A DNA stretch of 64,000 bases, taken from assembly GCA_964428015.1 (NCBI GenBank), contig CAYRWR010000001.1, positions 186,001 to 250,000 of the forward strand, written 5' to 3'. Below the pieces are notes generated by a model. That model saw only the letters and a program-made list of their open reading frames with translations, made no database searches and was not told the DNA's origin. The stretch's first letter is position 1, and each line of letters begins with the position of its first letter. Origin of the DNA: CAYRWR01 sp964428015. GTDB taxonomy: Bacteria; Spirochaetota; Brevinematia; Brevinematales; CAYRWR01. Of the stretch, positions 9,204 to 18,214 are shown in pieces. The translations under genes were made by a program, and so were the position numbers.

Positions 9204-10901
9204 TTATAAGGTAATACCTACTTCCAGATTTATACTGGATTGGTTCATTAAACTGTTATCTGAAGTATTATATAAATCACCGCTTGTTGGTAAGGATCCC
9301 AATGCATTATTGACAAGACGGTATTTGTCATAACCAATACCGTAAGCCTGACTTATTAGACTATCAATTTCACCCATTCCCCAGGACAATCTCACAAAAG
9401 AATCTTCCCCGAAAATGTACTTGACTTCAACGTATGGAAGCAAAGAGGAAGTAGAACCAGCTGGATCAGCCGATGTTGTAGTTACATTATATGAATTCAC
9501 TCTGATTCCTACTGATGTCCAAAGCCCTTCTGCAACATCTTCCAGGTCAATATCCAGATATGTCCTATTTTCGAACATAGACAGACTGTAAGTAAAACCG
9601 GAAACATTGCCATTAAGATCATAACTAGCATAACGCAGAATTGACCTTAAACGGAACATATAAAAGAAATCAAATCTTACGGATCCTTTCACATCCATTC
9701 CTGAAATGGTTGCATAGGCATCTCCTAAATCCAGGAAATCTATACGATAATACCGGTTAATGTAATCTGTAGTATTCAAATATGCTCCGTTGACCAGGAA
9801 AAACAGTTTCATACCAAATGTTTCAAGATCATATGCCCCGTAAGCCTTCAAACCGATATTCATGTAACTGTATGTACTTCCTAATGGTGCATGGCTATAG
9901 GCATTCGGAGTAGCTGATTTCATAGAAAAATCGAACTGTACCAAAGTACCTTCGATAATCTGAGATATTGCACCGGCATATATTGAATATCCATTGATGA
10001 CATTATTTGTATTAGGGTCAGTATACTTTGCACTTAAAGCATCAATTTTTATCTGCCCAAACACATCAACAATTTCACCGAGTCCGATTTTTACAAATCC
10101 ACCAAAAGCTTTATAGTCATGTTCAGCATCTGTACTCTGTCGAGGCAGTAATTTGGTAGAATCAAAATAGCTATAGGCATTAAATTTAGTAAAATCCTGG
10201 ACACCTTTATATCCTAAGGATTCTGCTGTTCCTCCAGCGCTTAACTTGATTCCACCCAGATCCAAAGTATTTAATTTTAATAACGCACCAAAAGAGTCAA
10301 AATTATTGAGATTCCAGACAAAATAATCTTCAAGTGATAAAACTTTATTGAAGAAATATGCCTTGGTTTGAACACCTACACCTCTGTGTCCACCCAAAGC
10401 ATAATTGTAGCCGCTGAAGGGATTATCATTATAAATGACCGGATATTTTGTGGTATTGGATTCATCAGAAAAGCGTACAGCCATGGCTATAGGGTCAGTA
10501 TATATATCAGAGCCATACTGAGCACCTGTGCACCAGGGGTCACTGAGACCCAGAGCAGGACTCATGGCAAAACCGGTGACCACAAACTTTCCGTCAGTAG
10601 TTGAACCAGTGACTTGGGCACCACCCAAATAAATATTATTTTGTGTGGTACTGGAAACATAGATCTCAGCTCTGCCTTTAATGGTCTTTTCTGAAATCTG
10701 GGGATACAGACCCACAAAAAGGAAGGTGTTTTCACTATGCCATCCCGGTATAGCCAGAGTAGGCGTGAGTTCATTGGTTTTTTGAGACACATACTGGGAA
10801 GTGAAATACATATCACTGCCGATGACCACACCGGCATAGGAAAGATTAATAGAAAAAATACTTAAAACCAGTAACGTAAATACTAACATAATTCTATTCA
10901 T
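9204..10901 (-). CDS. Predicted outer-membrane beta-barrel protein
   Basis: A 565-residue exported protein with the cleavable signal peptide MNRIMLVFTLLVLSIFS ending near SYA. The body is dominated by alternating polar and hydrophobic strands with many Tyr, Asn, Gly and Ser, such as YVEVKYIFGEDSFVRLSWG, and it ends in the strand SSINLEVGITL. That pattern fits an outer-membrane barrel. A GGAGG site lies eight bases before the ATG. The closest relatives are unknown to me. Its position in an operon with carbohydrate-binding lipoproteins suggests a channel or surface receptor for glycans, which is inference. Confidence 0.7.
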   Translation of the reverse strand: MNRIMLVFTLLVLSIFSINLSYAGVVIGSDMYFTSQYVSQKTNELTPTLAIPGWHSENTFLFVGLYPQISEKTIKGRAEIYVSSTTQNNIYLGGAQVTGSTTDGKFVVTGFAMSPALGLSDPWCTGAQYGSDIYTDPIAMAVRFSDESNTTKYPVIYNDNPFSGYNYALGGHRGVGVQTKAYFFNKVLSLEDYFVWNLNNFDSFGALLKLNTLDLGGIKLSAGGTAESLGYKGVQDFTKFNAYSYFDSTKLLPRQSTDAEHDYKAFGGFVKIGLGEIVDVFGQIKIDALSAKYTDPNTNNVINGYSIYAGAISQIIEGTLVQFDFSMKSATPNAYSHAPLGSTYSYMNIGLKAYGAYDLETFGMKLFFLVNGAYLNTTDYINRYYRIDFLDLGDAYATISGMDVKGSVRFDFFYMFRLRSILRYASYDLNGNVSGFTYSLSMFENRTYLDIDLEDVAEGLWTSVGIRVNSYNVTTTSADPAGSTSSLLPYVEVKYIFGEDSFVRLSWGMGEIDSLISQAYGIGYDKYRLVNNALGSLPTSGDLYNTSDNSLMNQSSINLEVGITL

Positions 10902-10933
10902 TTAATGTTCCTCCTAACAAGTCTGTACTGTTA

Positions 10934-12655
10934 TTACATCCAATATTCAAATTTCATATAGACTTTCTTTTCAAAGTCTTTACCATTTTTAATAAGGTCC
11001 ACGTCTGCCACAAATCCATCACTGGTATGTCCGCCCTCACCAAATTCCAGCGCCAGTTTGGAATTGTCTCCAGTAAGCATTTCCAATCTTAAGTAGGCGT
11101 TCCACCAGGATAAGTTACCGGTTTCACTTTTCCAGTAGCCTTTGGAAACCACATAAGCAGTCCGGCTATAAAAGCGCAGCCAAGATGAAAGATTCAGAAA
11201 TAATTCTATACCTGTAGATATGACCTGTTTTTCCGGATCACCCAATGCTGAAAACTGCATTTGAGGGGACAACTTACCCAGTTTACTTTCACCTGCCAGG
11301 CTAAAAGTTAAGAAATGAACACCTTCCGGTAAGAATTTTCCAAGATAGTTATTTCCTGAATCTTTGTTCCACTTAACATTGAAAGAATAACCGCCTTTAA
11401 ACATAATATTAAGTGCAAGATTCTGTTTAAAAGTAACAGACTTGTCAACAATATTACCTACACTCCACAAATGATATTTGCTCATATCAAAATTATTGTA
11501 ATTATGATAATATTCCAGATTTCCATTTAATATAACCATTTTTACAGGGAAATTATAGGTAAAAGACAACCTTTCATCAAATTTATAAGGAAAATCACCA
11601 TCTCCATTACTATTTAAAAACAGATAGTTATTCCCTTCTCTGCCTCGTACATAATATCCCAGGAACAGTGTACCAAAATCAATGCCGCCAAATTCCAGTT
11701 TACGATCCAGTTTTATCTCGCCTACATATTGTACGGAATTGGTATCACCAAAAACTGATGGCAAGGTAGTAGCCGATAAAAGGTTCTTTTCAGGGGCATA
11801 GGATCGTCCCATACTGAAAAAGACATAATAGTTCATAATTTTGGGCAGTGTTCCATTGAGAGTGGAGTCAAACCCCACCACGTTGTAAAACATCCGGTTA
11901 TAATTTGTGGCATCTATAGTAGAAGCAATATCCTGCTGGATGTATCTCTTATAATACTGGGAAAACCCTCCGGTTATACCTATTTTAAAGTTTACCAGTG
12001 GTTTTGAGATGATCGGCCTGAAGATACGGAAGCCGGAACTGAACTCGAATTTATTCCCTTCAGATGCATTATCAAATGTTTGGGACTGATAATCCATCAG
12101 GAAGCCGCGGATTGAGAATCCGGCTATACCATTGGCATCAACATAAAAACCGGCTTTGGTTTCCCCATTACCCTGACCCTGGGTAAAGCGCAGATAGGGT
12201 TGCCCGATATCCGTACGGTCTTCCCCCCTGAACAGCGCCATATAAGCCTGGCCTTTTTTGTATTTGATGATTTTCTGAATATGAGCTTCCCACTGCTTTA
12301 TTTCAAAATTGTTATCATCATTATACTGCAATCCGGGTAGTATACCTTTGGATTGGAAAAATGAAGAGGTATAATTAGTTAGAAAACTCTTATTATTCTC
12401 AATAAATGTAGCATTTACGCCAATCTTACTCCAGATATCGAAACCAGCCAGATTTCTTCCTGCCAATTTCATTTCATAATATGAGTGCATCCAGCGTGAA
12501 GCCCAGTTGACATTTGTTAATATTTTGCTCTGATCACTATCATCCTCATATCTTCCTTCAATATTTCCATATATCCCGACACTGAAAGCACCGGCAAAAA
12601 CGAAATTGGATAATGAAAGAAGTAAAACTATCCATCCCCAAATGATCTTCTTCAT
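10934..12655 (-). CDS. Predicted outer-membrane beta-barrel protein
   Basis: I choose the ATG at 12655 because AAGGAG lies six bases upstream. An upstream in-frame ATG at 12694 lacks a site and would put a charged extension before the signal peptide MKKIIWGWIVLLLSLSNFVFA. The 573-residue product has long amphipathic strands rich in Tyr, Phe, Asn and Gly (for example NGNLEYYHNYNNFDMSKYH), with a terminal strand VYMKFEYWM ending in an aromatic-Met pair. This matches an outer-membrane barrel. It is separated from the next barrel gene by 32 bp. A role in glycan passage or binding is inferred only from the operon. Confidence 0.7.
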   Translation of the reverse strand: MKKIIWGWIVLLLSLSNFVFAGAFSVGIYGNIEGRYEDDSDQSKILTNVNWASRWMHSYYEMKLAGRNLAGFDIWSKIGVNATFIENNKSFLTNYTSSFFQSKGILPGLQYNDDNNFEIKQWEAHIQKIIKYKKGQAYMALFRGEDRTDIGQPYLRFTQGQGNGETKAGFYVDANGIAGFSIRGFLMDYQSQTFDNASEGNKFEFSSGFRIFRPIISKPLVNFKIGITGGFSQYYKRYIQQDIASTIDATNYNRMFYNVVGFDSTLNGTLPKIMNYYVFFSMGRSYAPEKNLLSATTLPSVFGDTNSVQYVGEIKLDRKLEFGGIDFGTLFLGYYVRGREGNNYLFLNSNGDGDFPYKFDERLSFTYNFPVKMVILNGNLEYYHNYNNFDMSKYHLWSVGNIVDKSVTFKQNLALNIMFKGGYSFNVKWNKDSGNNYLGKFLPEGVHFLTFSLAGESKLGKLSPQMQFSALGDPEKQVISTGIELFLNLSSWLRFYSRTAYVVSKGYWKSETGNLSWWNAYLRLEMLTGDNSKLALEFGEGGHTSDGFVADVDLIKNGKDFEKKVYMKFEYWM

Positions 12656-12696
12656 TGAATGCTCCTTCGGCAATTTACAATTAGTATCCTTCATTT

Positions 12697-13722
12697 CTAA
12701 ATCCCGCCATCTGACTCTGCACCAGTATGTGTGCTCAAGCTTAATTTGTCTTGTGATTTATCTAATGCAGTTTTTGGAGCCGGAGCCAGATTTAATTTGT
12801 AGTTAAGGTCTACCTGGTAATATAGACTCAACGGACCCAGAGGCATCACTCCAATATTGACGGAAAGATTATCCACTATCAGGCCGATTCCACCGGTCAG
12901 GTTTCCATCACCTACCCCGAATCTTATGTAGAGAGCATTACCAAAGTTGGCTTCCAGCCCGTAATACTGGTTCATTAAAGCAGTACTGGCTGAGAAAAAA
13001 TTCGCCCGGTCTACTACATGTTTGGGTCCAATGATATTATAAGCCCCAAAGAAATCCAGATTATCCAGGATGCTGATTCGGGTATGAATATATAGACCCC
13101 TGTCACCCACAACAGTACTTGAATTCAAAAAACTGATACTGCTGGCCAAAAGATCATTAGCTAAAACCCCTATCTGCAGTTTTTTCTGTAATAATGACAC
13201 GGTAGCGTCCACATCCACATCCATAGCAGAAGAAGTAGAATTCACTCCAGGAATATCCTGAGCAAGCGAGTAACTGATATATTTGCCTGAAACCCCAATT
13301 CCAATTCCTGAGATCCATGATACAGATTGTTGTATCCCTGTATATGCGAATCCTGCAGAAACAAGCAGACGGTATTGATTGACACCGGCATTGACCAGAC
13401 CAGTCTGGAAACCTAATCCAAAACCCATCTGAAACGCTTGCCCGGGCAGGAAAAACTCAGCGCCTATGGCAGCATTGTCTATTCCTGAAATGCCATAAGG
13501 CTGAGCAGCCCCCGTAGCAGTGATATTCAACTGGCTATTTTTTTTATTATTCAATGCCATAATAGTCGGATTATTGAGCGCGTTCATACCGCCCAGATCT
13601 TTATCCAATACAATACTTCCTAAAGATGTGGAAATTCCACCTAAGGTTTCCTCAGTGATCAACCCAAAGGCGTTCATACTTGATAAAAGTATGAATATTA
13701 TTGCAATTAAGCTTTTTTTCAT
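12697..13722 (-). CDS. PorV/PorQ-like (FadL-type) outer-membrane barrel
   Basis: An exported 341-residue protein. The ATG at 13722 sits seven bases after GGAGG; a second ATG two codons upstream sits too close to that site. The signal peptide is MKKSLIAIIFILLSSMNA. The mature N-terminus has the PorV/UPF0164-like pattern of a Gly-Gly-x-x-Ala segment, then ALNNPTIMAL, and alternating Gly-rich strands such as QMGFGLGFQTGLVNAG and ISGIGIGVSGKYISYS. This family forms FadL-like barrels. In other bacteria PorV partners with proteins carrying a C-terminal sorting domain, and the adjacent 13741 gene has a FlgD-like C-terminal domain. The family call is moderate and the partnership is inference. Confidence 0.55.
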   Translation of the reverse strand: MKKSLIAIIFILLSSMNAFGLITEETLGGISTSLGSIVLDKDLGGMNALNNPTIMALNNKKNSQLNITATGAAQPYGISGIDNAAIGAEFFLPGQAFQMGFGLGFQTGLVNAGVNQYRLLVSAGFAYTGIQQSVSWISGIGIGVSGKYISYSLAQDIPGVNSTSSAMDVDVDATVSLLQKKLQIGVLANDLLASSISFLNSSTVVGDRGLYIHTRISILDNLDFFGAYNIIGPKHVVDRANFFSASTALMNQYYGLEANFGNALYIRFGVGDGNLTGGIGLIVDNLSVNIGVMPLGPLSLYYQVDLNYKLNLAPAPKTALDKSQDKLSLSTHTGAESDGGI

Positions 13723-13740
13723 CTTCATTCCTCCCTGTGT

Positions 13741-15246
13741 TTACCGAATAACTGTAACATACATTTTAGCATTCCAAGCTAGACCGTTTTCAGTCACCCC
13801 TGTGAATACTACTATATATGTTCCCATAGGAACTAATTCACCACTACTATTCCTTCCATCCCAGGAACTGGTCAGAACGGTATCGGCATTTGGGTCAGCA
13901 AACCAGTTAAGTACAGTAGTATAGTTTGTGTTTGTTACGTTATTATTTACGGTAATTGGTTCAATTGGGTCTACTTCAGATGTAGTACTAATCAATTCAC
14001 CTCTAAGATTATAAATCTTAATTGATCCACCAAAAACATTGTTCTTCGCTTTTAGACTCAGTTTGAGATTGATGACTTCTGACATTTCAGGTACAAATGT
14101 ACTACGTGGATAAACAGTCGAAGATATGGTGTTGCTGGCAGTAGCTATAATAGATAACTGAGGAGGAATATATTCTAACGATCCAGGAAGGAACCGAATC
14201 TGAGCATCATAACGAGGTCTGATTCCGGTCAGTAGATTCCCGGATCCATCTGTAAAGGGAATAATAAAATAGTTGTCAAGAACAGAGTTGTTATCTGAAC
14301 TCATACCAGCCAGGTTGTTAGGCATAGAGTCATATGCTTCCCCGGAATTTCCGCTATTACCATCCACAGTCAGAAAGGCAACTCTCATGTATACATTATT
14401 TAAATTTGAAAGTCCTATTACTGTAGGGGATATCAGATTCTGTAAAAGAAATGGCATACTTAACCTGAATAGAAATACTCTTTTAGTTGGATCAAATTCA
14501 TCAGCGCCATTATAGTAAGCCATTAATTTAGTCAAATCGGGAGTAGTTGGATTTGGATTACCACCACCATCTAAATCATATTTGGAACCGATGGAATCAT
14601 CATCCATAAGTGAATTCACAAATCTCCATTGAAACCCGCATAACGCTTCATGTGGTGTTGCACCATACCCGCCATAGGCACCGACGTACATATCCACATC
14701 AAAATCACGGGTATAGACTTTTTTATTCCAGGTAGCCTGAGAAGGGAATGCGGTATAACCGAATCCGGGTCGGAAATCAAACAAAGCCAGGATATTATCC
14801 CCCTGAGTGCCATTTCCTGTGGACCAGGAATTCTTCATATGTCCCACAATACCCACATAGAGCCAGTTAGTATCCCAGGTTATCCAAGCTTCTCTAAGTT
14901 CACCACCTTTTTCTGTAGCAGAGGGATCCTGAGGTATTACATTGTCATTAGCTGTCCATTGATTATTTACCTGTTCACCCCAGTTTTCATTAAACTCGGG
15001 AGTCACCACCCATTGATTGGTTGCAGAGGGATATAGCAGTCTATTGGTGCTATGCAGTTCATAATCAAGTGTATGATTAGGTGAGATGAGCCACTCATCT
15101 TCATCCCAACCCGCGTTGATACCTTTCCATCCAAAACTTTGATACTTTATTATGATAGAGGACCGGTCATTCCCAGTAGTGGAATGAGAAACACCCAAAC
15201 TACCGAATAATAACAGGGCCATTAGAATGAAAATCCTGTATTTCAT
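13741..15246 (-). CDS. Secreted CBM9/glucodextranase-C-like protein with FlgD-like C-terminal domain
   Basis: An exported 501-residue protein with the signal peptide MKYRIFILMALLLFGSLGVS. Residues about 30-330 contain ELREAWITWDTNWLYVGI and a following DNILALFDFRPG, which resemble the strand pairs of family 9 carbohydrate-binding or glucodextranase C-terminal-like domains. Residues about 380-501 form an Ig-like unit of FlgD type: IKIYNLRGELI, then SSWDGRNSSGELVPMGTYI, then the final strand MYVTVIR. Such tails act as cell-surface sorting domains in some phyla. The next gene, 18 bp away, encodes the PorV-like barrel. Carbohydrate binding is a motif-based guess. Confidence 0.6.
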   Translation of the reverse strand: MKYRIFILMALLLFGSLGVSHSTTGNDRSSIIIKYQSFGWKGINAGWDEDEWLISPNHTLDYELHSTNRLLYPSATNQWVVTPEFNENWGEQVNNQWTANDNVIPQDPSATEKGGELREAWITWDTNWLYVGIVGHMKNSWSTGNGTQGDNILALFDFRPGFGYTAFPSQATWNKKVYTRDFDVDMYVGAYGGYGATPHEALCGFQWRFVNSLMDDDSIGSKYDLDGGGNPNPTTPDLTKLMAYYNGADEFDPTKRVFLFRLSMPFLLQNLISPTVIGLSNLNNVYMRVAFLTVDGNSGNSGEAYDSMPNNLAGMSSDNNSVLDNYFIIPFTDGSGNLLTGIRPRYDAQIRFLPGSLEYIPPQLSIIATASNTISSTVYPRSTFVPEMSEVINLKLSLKAKNNVFGGSIKIYNLRGELISTTSEVDPIEPITVNNNVTNTNYTTVLNWFADPNADTVLTSSWDGRNSSGELVPMGTYIVVFTGVTENGLAWNAKMYVTVIR

Positions 15247-15269
15247 TTTATTCTCCTTTGATTTTTTTA

Positions 15270-16148
15270 CTATTCACCAGTCAGTACATTCAGATCCAAA
15301 TCCCCATTATAGGCCTGAATAGTGGTAAAACGGGCAATCATGTTGGTATTATAGAATTGTAATTGGTAAAAATAAGTGAAATCATCTACTGTCACATACC
15401 CCGTTCCTGAACCAAAAATATACTGCTTGCTTTGATCGGGGGTACCCTTGATATAAATATCACTGGAGTCATACTTATAGGTAGCAAAAAATGAATTGGT
15501 GTTTACAGTGCCTGTTGCTACAAAATAATCCGGATTATAGAATCTGGCACTATTAGTCAGTTTTATTGAAGAGTAAAACATACTTTCATTGGTAAACACA
15601 GCGATATTAGTGTTTTCAGAGGAGAAAAGCAGATTTGAGACTTTGCTGTTGACTACATTACCTGTCCCCAGTTTATACTGGATAGTAGAGCTCTCTATAT
15701 TGATCATACGGGCATTGGACAGGGCGGCATTGGCTTCAGCCATGTCGGTGAAGTACAGATTAGTACTATTATATGCAATCCCTCCAAACAAAGAGTAGTA
15801 CATATCAATACTGTAGTAATAACTGAAGTTGGTAGAGGGATCATGATAGAGAGTCAGATGTACTTGAGATACCAGGTTAGTATAGATGTTGGTTATAAAT
15901 GTTGAGTTGGTGGGAAGGATTTCAACTCGGATATTAGTTGTCTGGATGACCCCAGTATTTGTAACCACATAGGGTGTGGCTGAGTTGGTCAATGCCAGCC
16001 AGCGGATTACATGGGTCGCTACATAGTTCTGCATGGCTGCATATTTGATCGCCGGGATGACTTCATCCGCGGTTGGATGGTTGACCGCGCAGGCAGTCAC
16101 CAAACTAAAAGAGAAAAGGAAAATCCCCATTTTCTGACTTATATTCAT
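15270..16148 (-). CDS. Asn/Thr-rich lipoprotein, first gene of the envelope operon
   Basis: A 292-residue lipoprotein of unknown family. The ATG follows AGGAGG by eight bases. The signal peptide MNISQKMGIFLFSFSL ends in the lipobox VTAC. The mature part is notable for repeated Thr-Asn pairs (for example VVTNTGV, TTNI, PTNS, ITNIYTN) and many Tyr and Ser residues, with short alternating strands. No catalytic motif is visible. It is the promoter-proximal gene of the operon that runs to 7285, with a 5-prime leader of about 180 bases. It may be a surface glycan-binding or assembly lipoprotein, which is inference from the neighbours. Confidence 0.75.
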   Translation of the reverse strand: MNISQKMGIFLFSFSLVTACAVNHPTADEVIPAIKYAAMQNYVATHVIRWLALTNSATPYVVTNTGVIQTTNIRVEILPTNSTFITNIYTNLVSQVHLTLYHDPSTNFSYYYSIDMYYSLFGGIAYNSTNLYFTDMAEANAALSNARMINIESSTIQYKLGTGNVVNSKVSNLLFSSENTNIAVFTNESMFYSSIKLTNSARFYNPDYFVATGTVNTNSFFATYKYDSSDIYIKGTPDQSKQYIFGSGTGYVTVDDFTYFYQLQFYNTNMIARFTTIQAYNGDLDLNVLTGE

Positions 16149-16282
16149 ATTGAAAACCTCCTGAATATTCCATTTTTTAAAATAAAGAAAACAGCTATTT
16201 TTTTTAATTTATTTAATAAGCATGGTATATTTTTTTTCAGGAGGCTCTTAACGAACCCATAAATTATAGACGCATTATCTAA

Positions 16283-16297
16283 CCGATAAGTTACCGG
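16283..16297. promoter_or_regulatory. Candidate operator dyad in the envelope-operon leader
   Basis: CCGATAA-G-TTACCGG is a 15-bp dyad with one mismatched pair, about 30-45 bp downstream of the predicted start of the 16332-16359 promoter. Its position and symmetry suit a repressor such as a LacI-type sugar regulator, but no regulator gene is nearby. It could equally be a small RNA hairpin. Confidence 0.3.
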
Positions 16298-16331
16298 CTG
16301 TATCTAATTGGACCCCCAAAAATCACATATC

Positions 16332-16359
16332 ATTATAATTTATCCTATGATTCTGTCAA
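16332..16359 (-). promoter_or_regulatory. Near-consensus sigma70 promoter of the seven-gene envelope operon
   Basis: On the minus strand, TTGACA (16354-16359) and TATAAT (16332-16337) are both perfect consensus hexamers separated by 16 bp. Transcription would start near 16325 and read into the gene starting at 16148. Confidence 0.8.
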
Positions 16360-16505
16360 GTAGGCAATTACTAGAGAATCTGTTAATGTGACATGTGCAC
16401 AATGAACATACTAACAGTACAAACAGTACAAACAAATAATATTATAGTATTTTTATGCTCCCCCTTTGTTTTCATTTGGGGCATTCATTCGCCTAAAAAC
16501 TTCAC

Positions 16506-16534
16506 TGGACAAATTCAGTATTTGGGTATAAGAT
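16506..16534 (+). promoter_or_regulatory. Possible promoter of the diguanylate cyclase gene
   Basis: TGGACA at 16506-16511 and TAAGAT at 16529-16534 are 17 bp apart; TATAAG at 16527 would give a 15-bp spacer. It lies 30 bases upstream of the ATG at 16564, which has a GAGAGGA site. Confidence 0.45.
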
Positions 16535-16563
16535 ACCTTAATAAAGACTAAAGAGAGGATAAT

Positions 16564-18138
16564 ATGAAACCATCCCAAAAAAATACAACCTTGCCCCAAT
16601 CTGCGACAGGGACTTTTCTGGCATATATTCTATTATGTACCCTAATCCTTACCGGAATACTGGCAGGATGTCTTTTTGTCCTGCATCAGACTTTAAACCG
16701 AGATCTGAATAAAAAAATAACCAATCAAAAGATACAGACACTAGATCATTTGCAACTAACCATTCAAAATGAACTGCAGATAGCGGATGCTCTTCTGATT
16801 CCTCTGCAACATTCTCCAGTCGTAGGACAATATTTTCAATCAAAAAAAAACCAGGAAGAAAAGGAATTAACATCCCTGTTATCCGCCCTATTGAAACAAA
16901 GCACAAATCTGGAATCTATAAGCTTAGTGGATACCCAGGGCAGGGAGATCCTGTCAGTCACCCGTACAGCCCAGGGAGATGTCAAATCAAAACCCGCGGG
17001 TCAGCTCAGAAGTCTGGAAAACGAAGCATTTTTCCGGGAGTCACTCACCCTGCCGGATGATAAGGTCGCTGTCAGTCCCCTGGAGCTGGAAAGCCGGGAC
17101 AAAAAAGTCCTGCAACCCAATAACCCCATTCTCTACCTGGCACGCCCGGTTAAGGACAACCAGGGACGTACCCTGGGGGTGTCAATCCTGCAGTATAGCG
17201 GAGACAGCCTGCTGGCTATGATCAACAGTCAGGATATAGTCAATGGACATGCCTGGTCACTGGTCAATGACGCCGGCTATTACCTGAGAGGCCCCATCAA
17301 AGACCTGGACTTTTCCTTTATGTTCCCTCTCAAACCTGCCACGGGACTGTTCTCAGAACAGCCTGAGTTGTGGAAGTCTATCCAGAGCAACCGCCAGGGC
17401 AAGTGGCAAAAAGCCAAAGAAGTCTTCTATTATAAGACTTTCCAGCCCCTCCCCGCGGAAATGACTGGCAGTCAGCCCGTGGAGTGGACGCTGATCCTTC
17501 ACCCCACCGCCGCCCAGATTGCCGCTGACAAAGCATTGCTGTTCAAGGGCATCCGTTTAGCGGCCTATATCGGACTGCCCCTAATGCTGCTGCTGGGTAT
17601 CCTGCTGGGCCTGTCCCTGAGCCGGACCCATTCTCTGGGCCGTATGCTGCGCACCCTGGCCGAGAGGGATGAACTCACCGGCCTCTACAACCGCAAATCA
17701 GTGCTCAACAAGCTGGAATACCTGATCAGCCTGGTCAAGCGCAACCAGAACGAACTGTCCGTGGTATTTGCCGACATCAACGGCCTCAAACAGGTCAACG
17801 ACCAGCTGGGCCACGAAGCCGGTGACCGGATGATACAAGCCGCCGCGCAGGCCTTTACCAAAGAGATCCGCGAGACCGATATCGCGGCCCGCATCGGCGG
17901 AGATGAATTTCTGATCCTCTTCCCGGGATGCGGCGCCGACAAGGTCCAGCTCATCCTGGAGAGGGTACTGTACCATTTCGACGCCGCCGGACGCAGCGAC
18001 AAGGGCCAGACCTGGAAGATGAGCTGGGGCAGTGCCTCCTGGCAGGGCAAGGAAGATGACGTGGACAGCTTGATCCGCCGGGCGGATGTGAAGATGTCCC
18101 AGATGAAGGGGAGAAATCGAGAGGTACCTATTCTGTAG
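16564..18138 (+). CDS. Membrane-bound diguanylate cyclase with extracytoplasmic sensor domain
   Basis: Makes cyclic di-GMP from two GTP at the inner membrane. The 524-residue protein has a first transmembrane segment at about 18-40, an extracytoplasmic cache/CHASE-like sensor at about 41-329, a second transmembrane helix at about 330-352 and a GGDEF domain to the end. DELTGLYNR at 369-377 starts the domain. The active-site GGDEF at 445-449 is intact. The product-inhibition site RETD lies exactly five residues upstream (436-439). Codon use changes along the gene: the first third is AT-rich and the cyclase half is clearly GC-rich, which hints at domain exchange or different origins. Confidence 0.93.
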   Translation: MKPSQKNTTLPQSATGTFLAYILLCTLILTGILAGCLFVLHQTLNRDLNKKITNQKIQTLDHLQLTIQNELQIADALLIPLQHSPVVGQYFQSKKNQEEKELTSLLSALLKQSTNLESISLVDTQGREILSVTRTAQGDVKSKPAGQLRSLENEAFFRESLTLPDDKVAVSPLELESRDKKVLQPNNPILYLARPVKDNQGRTLGVSILQYSGDSLLAMINSQDIVNGHAWSLVNDAGYYLRGPIKDLDFSFMFPLKPATGLFSEQPELWKSIQSNRQGKWQKAKEVFYYKTFQPLPAEMTGSQPVEWTLILHPTAAQIAADKALLFKGIRLAAYIGLPLMLLLGILLGLSLSRTHSLGRMLRTLAERDELTGLYNRKSVLNKLEYLISLVKRNQNELSVVFADINGLKQVNDQLGHEAGDRMIQAAAQAFTKEIRETDIAARIGGDEFLILFPGCGADKVQLILERVLYHFDAAGRSDKGQTWKMSWGSASWQGKEDDVDSLIRRADVKMSQMKGRNREVPIL

Positions 18139-18214
18139 AAAAGAAAACCAGGTTTTCAATTTGAAATGATTTAATCACCTTGTCGGGGAAGACTTTTTCT
18201 GTTTTCCAGATGGG

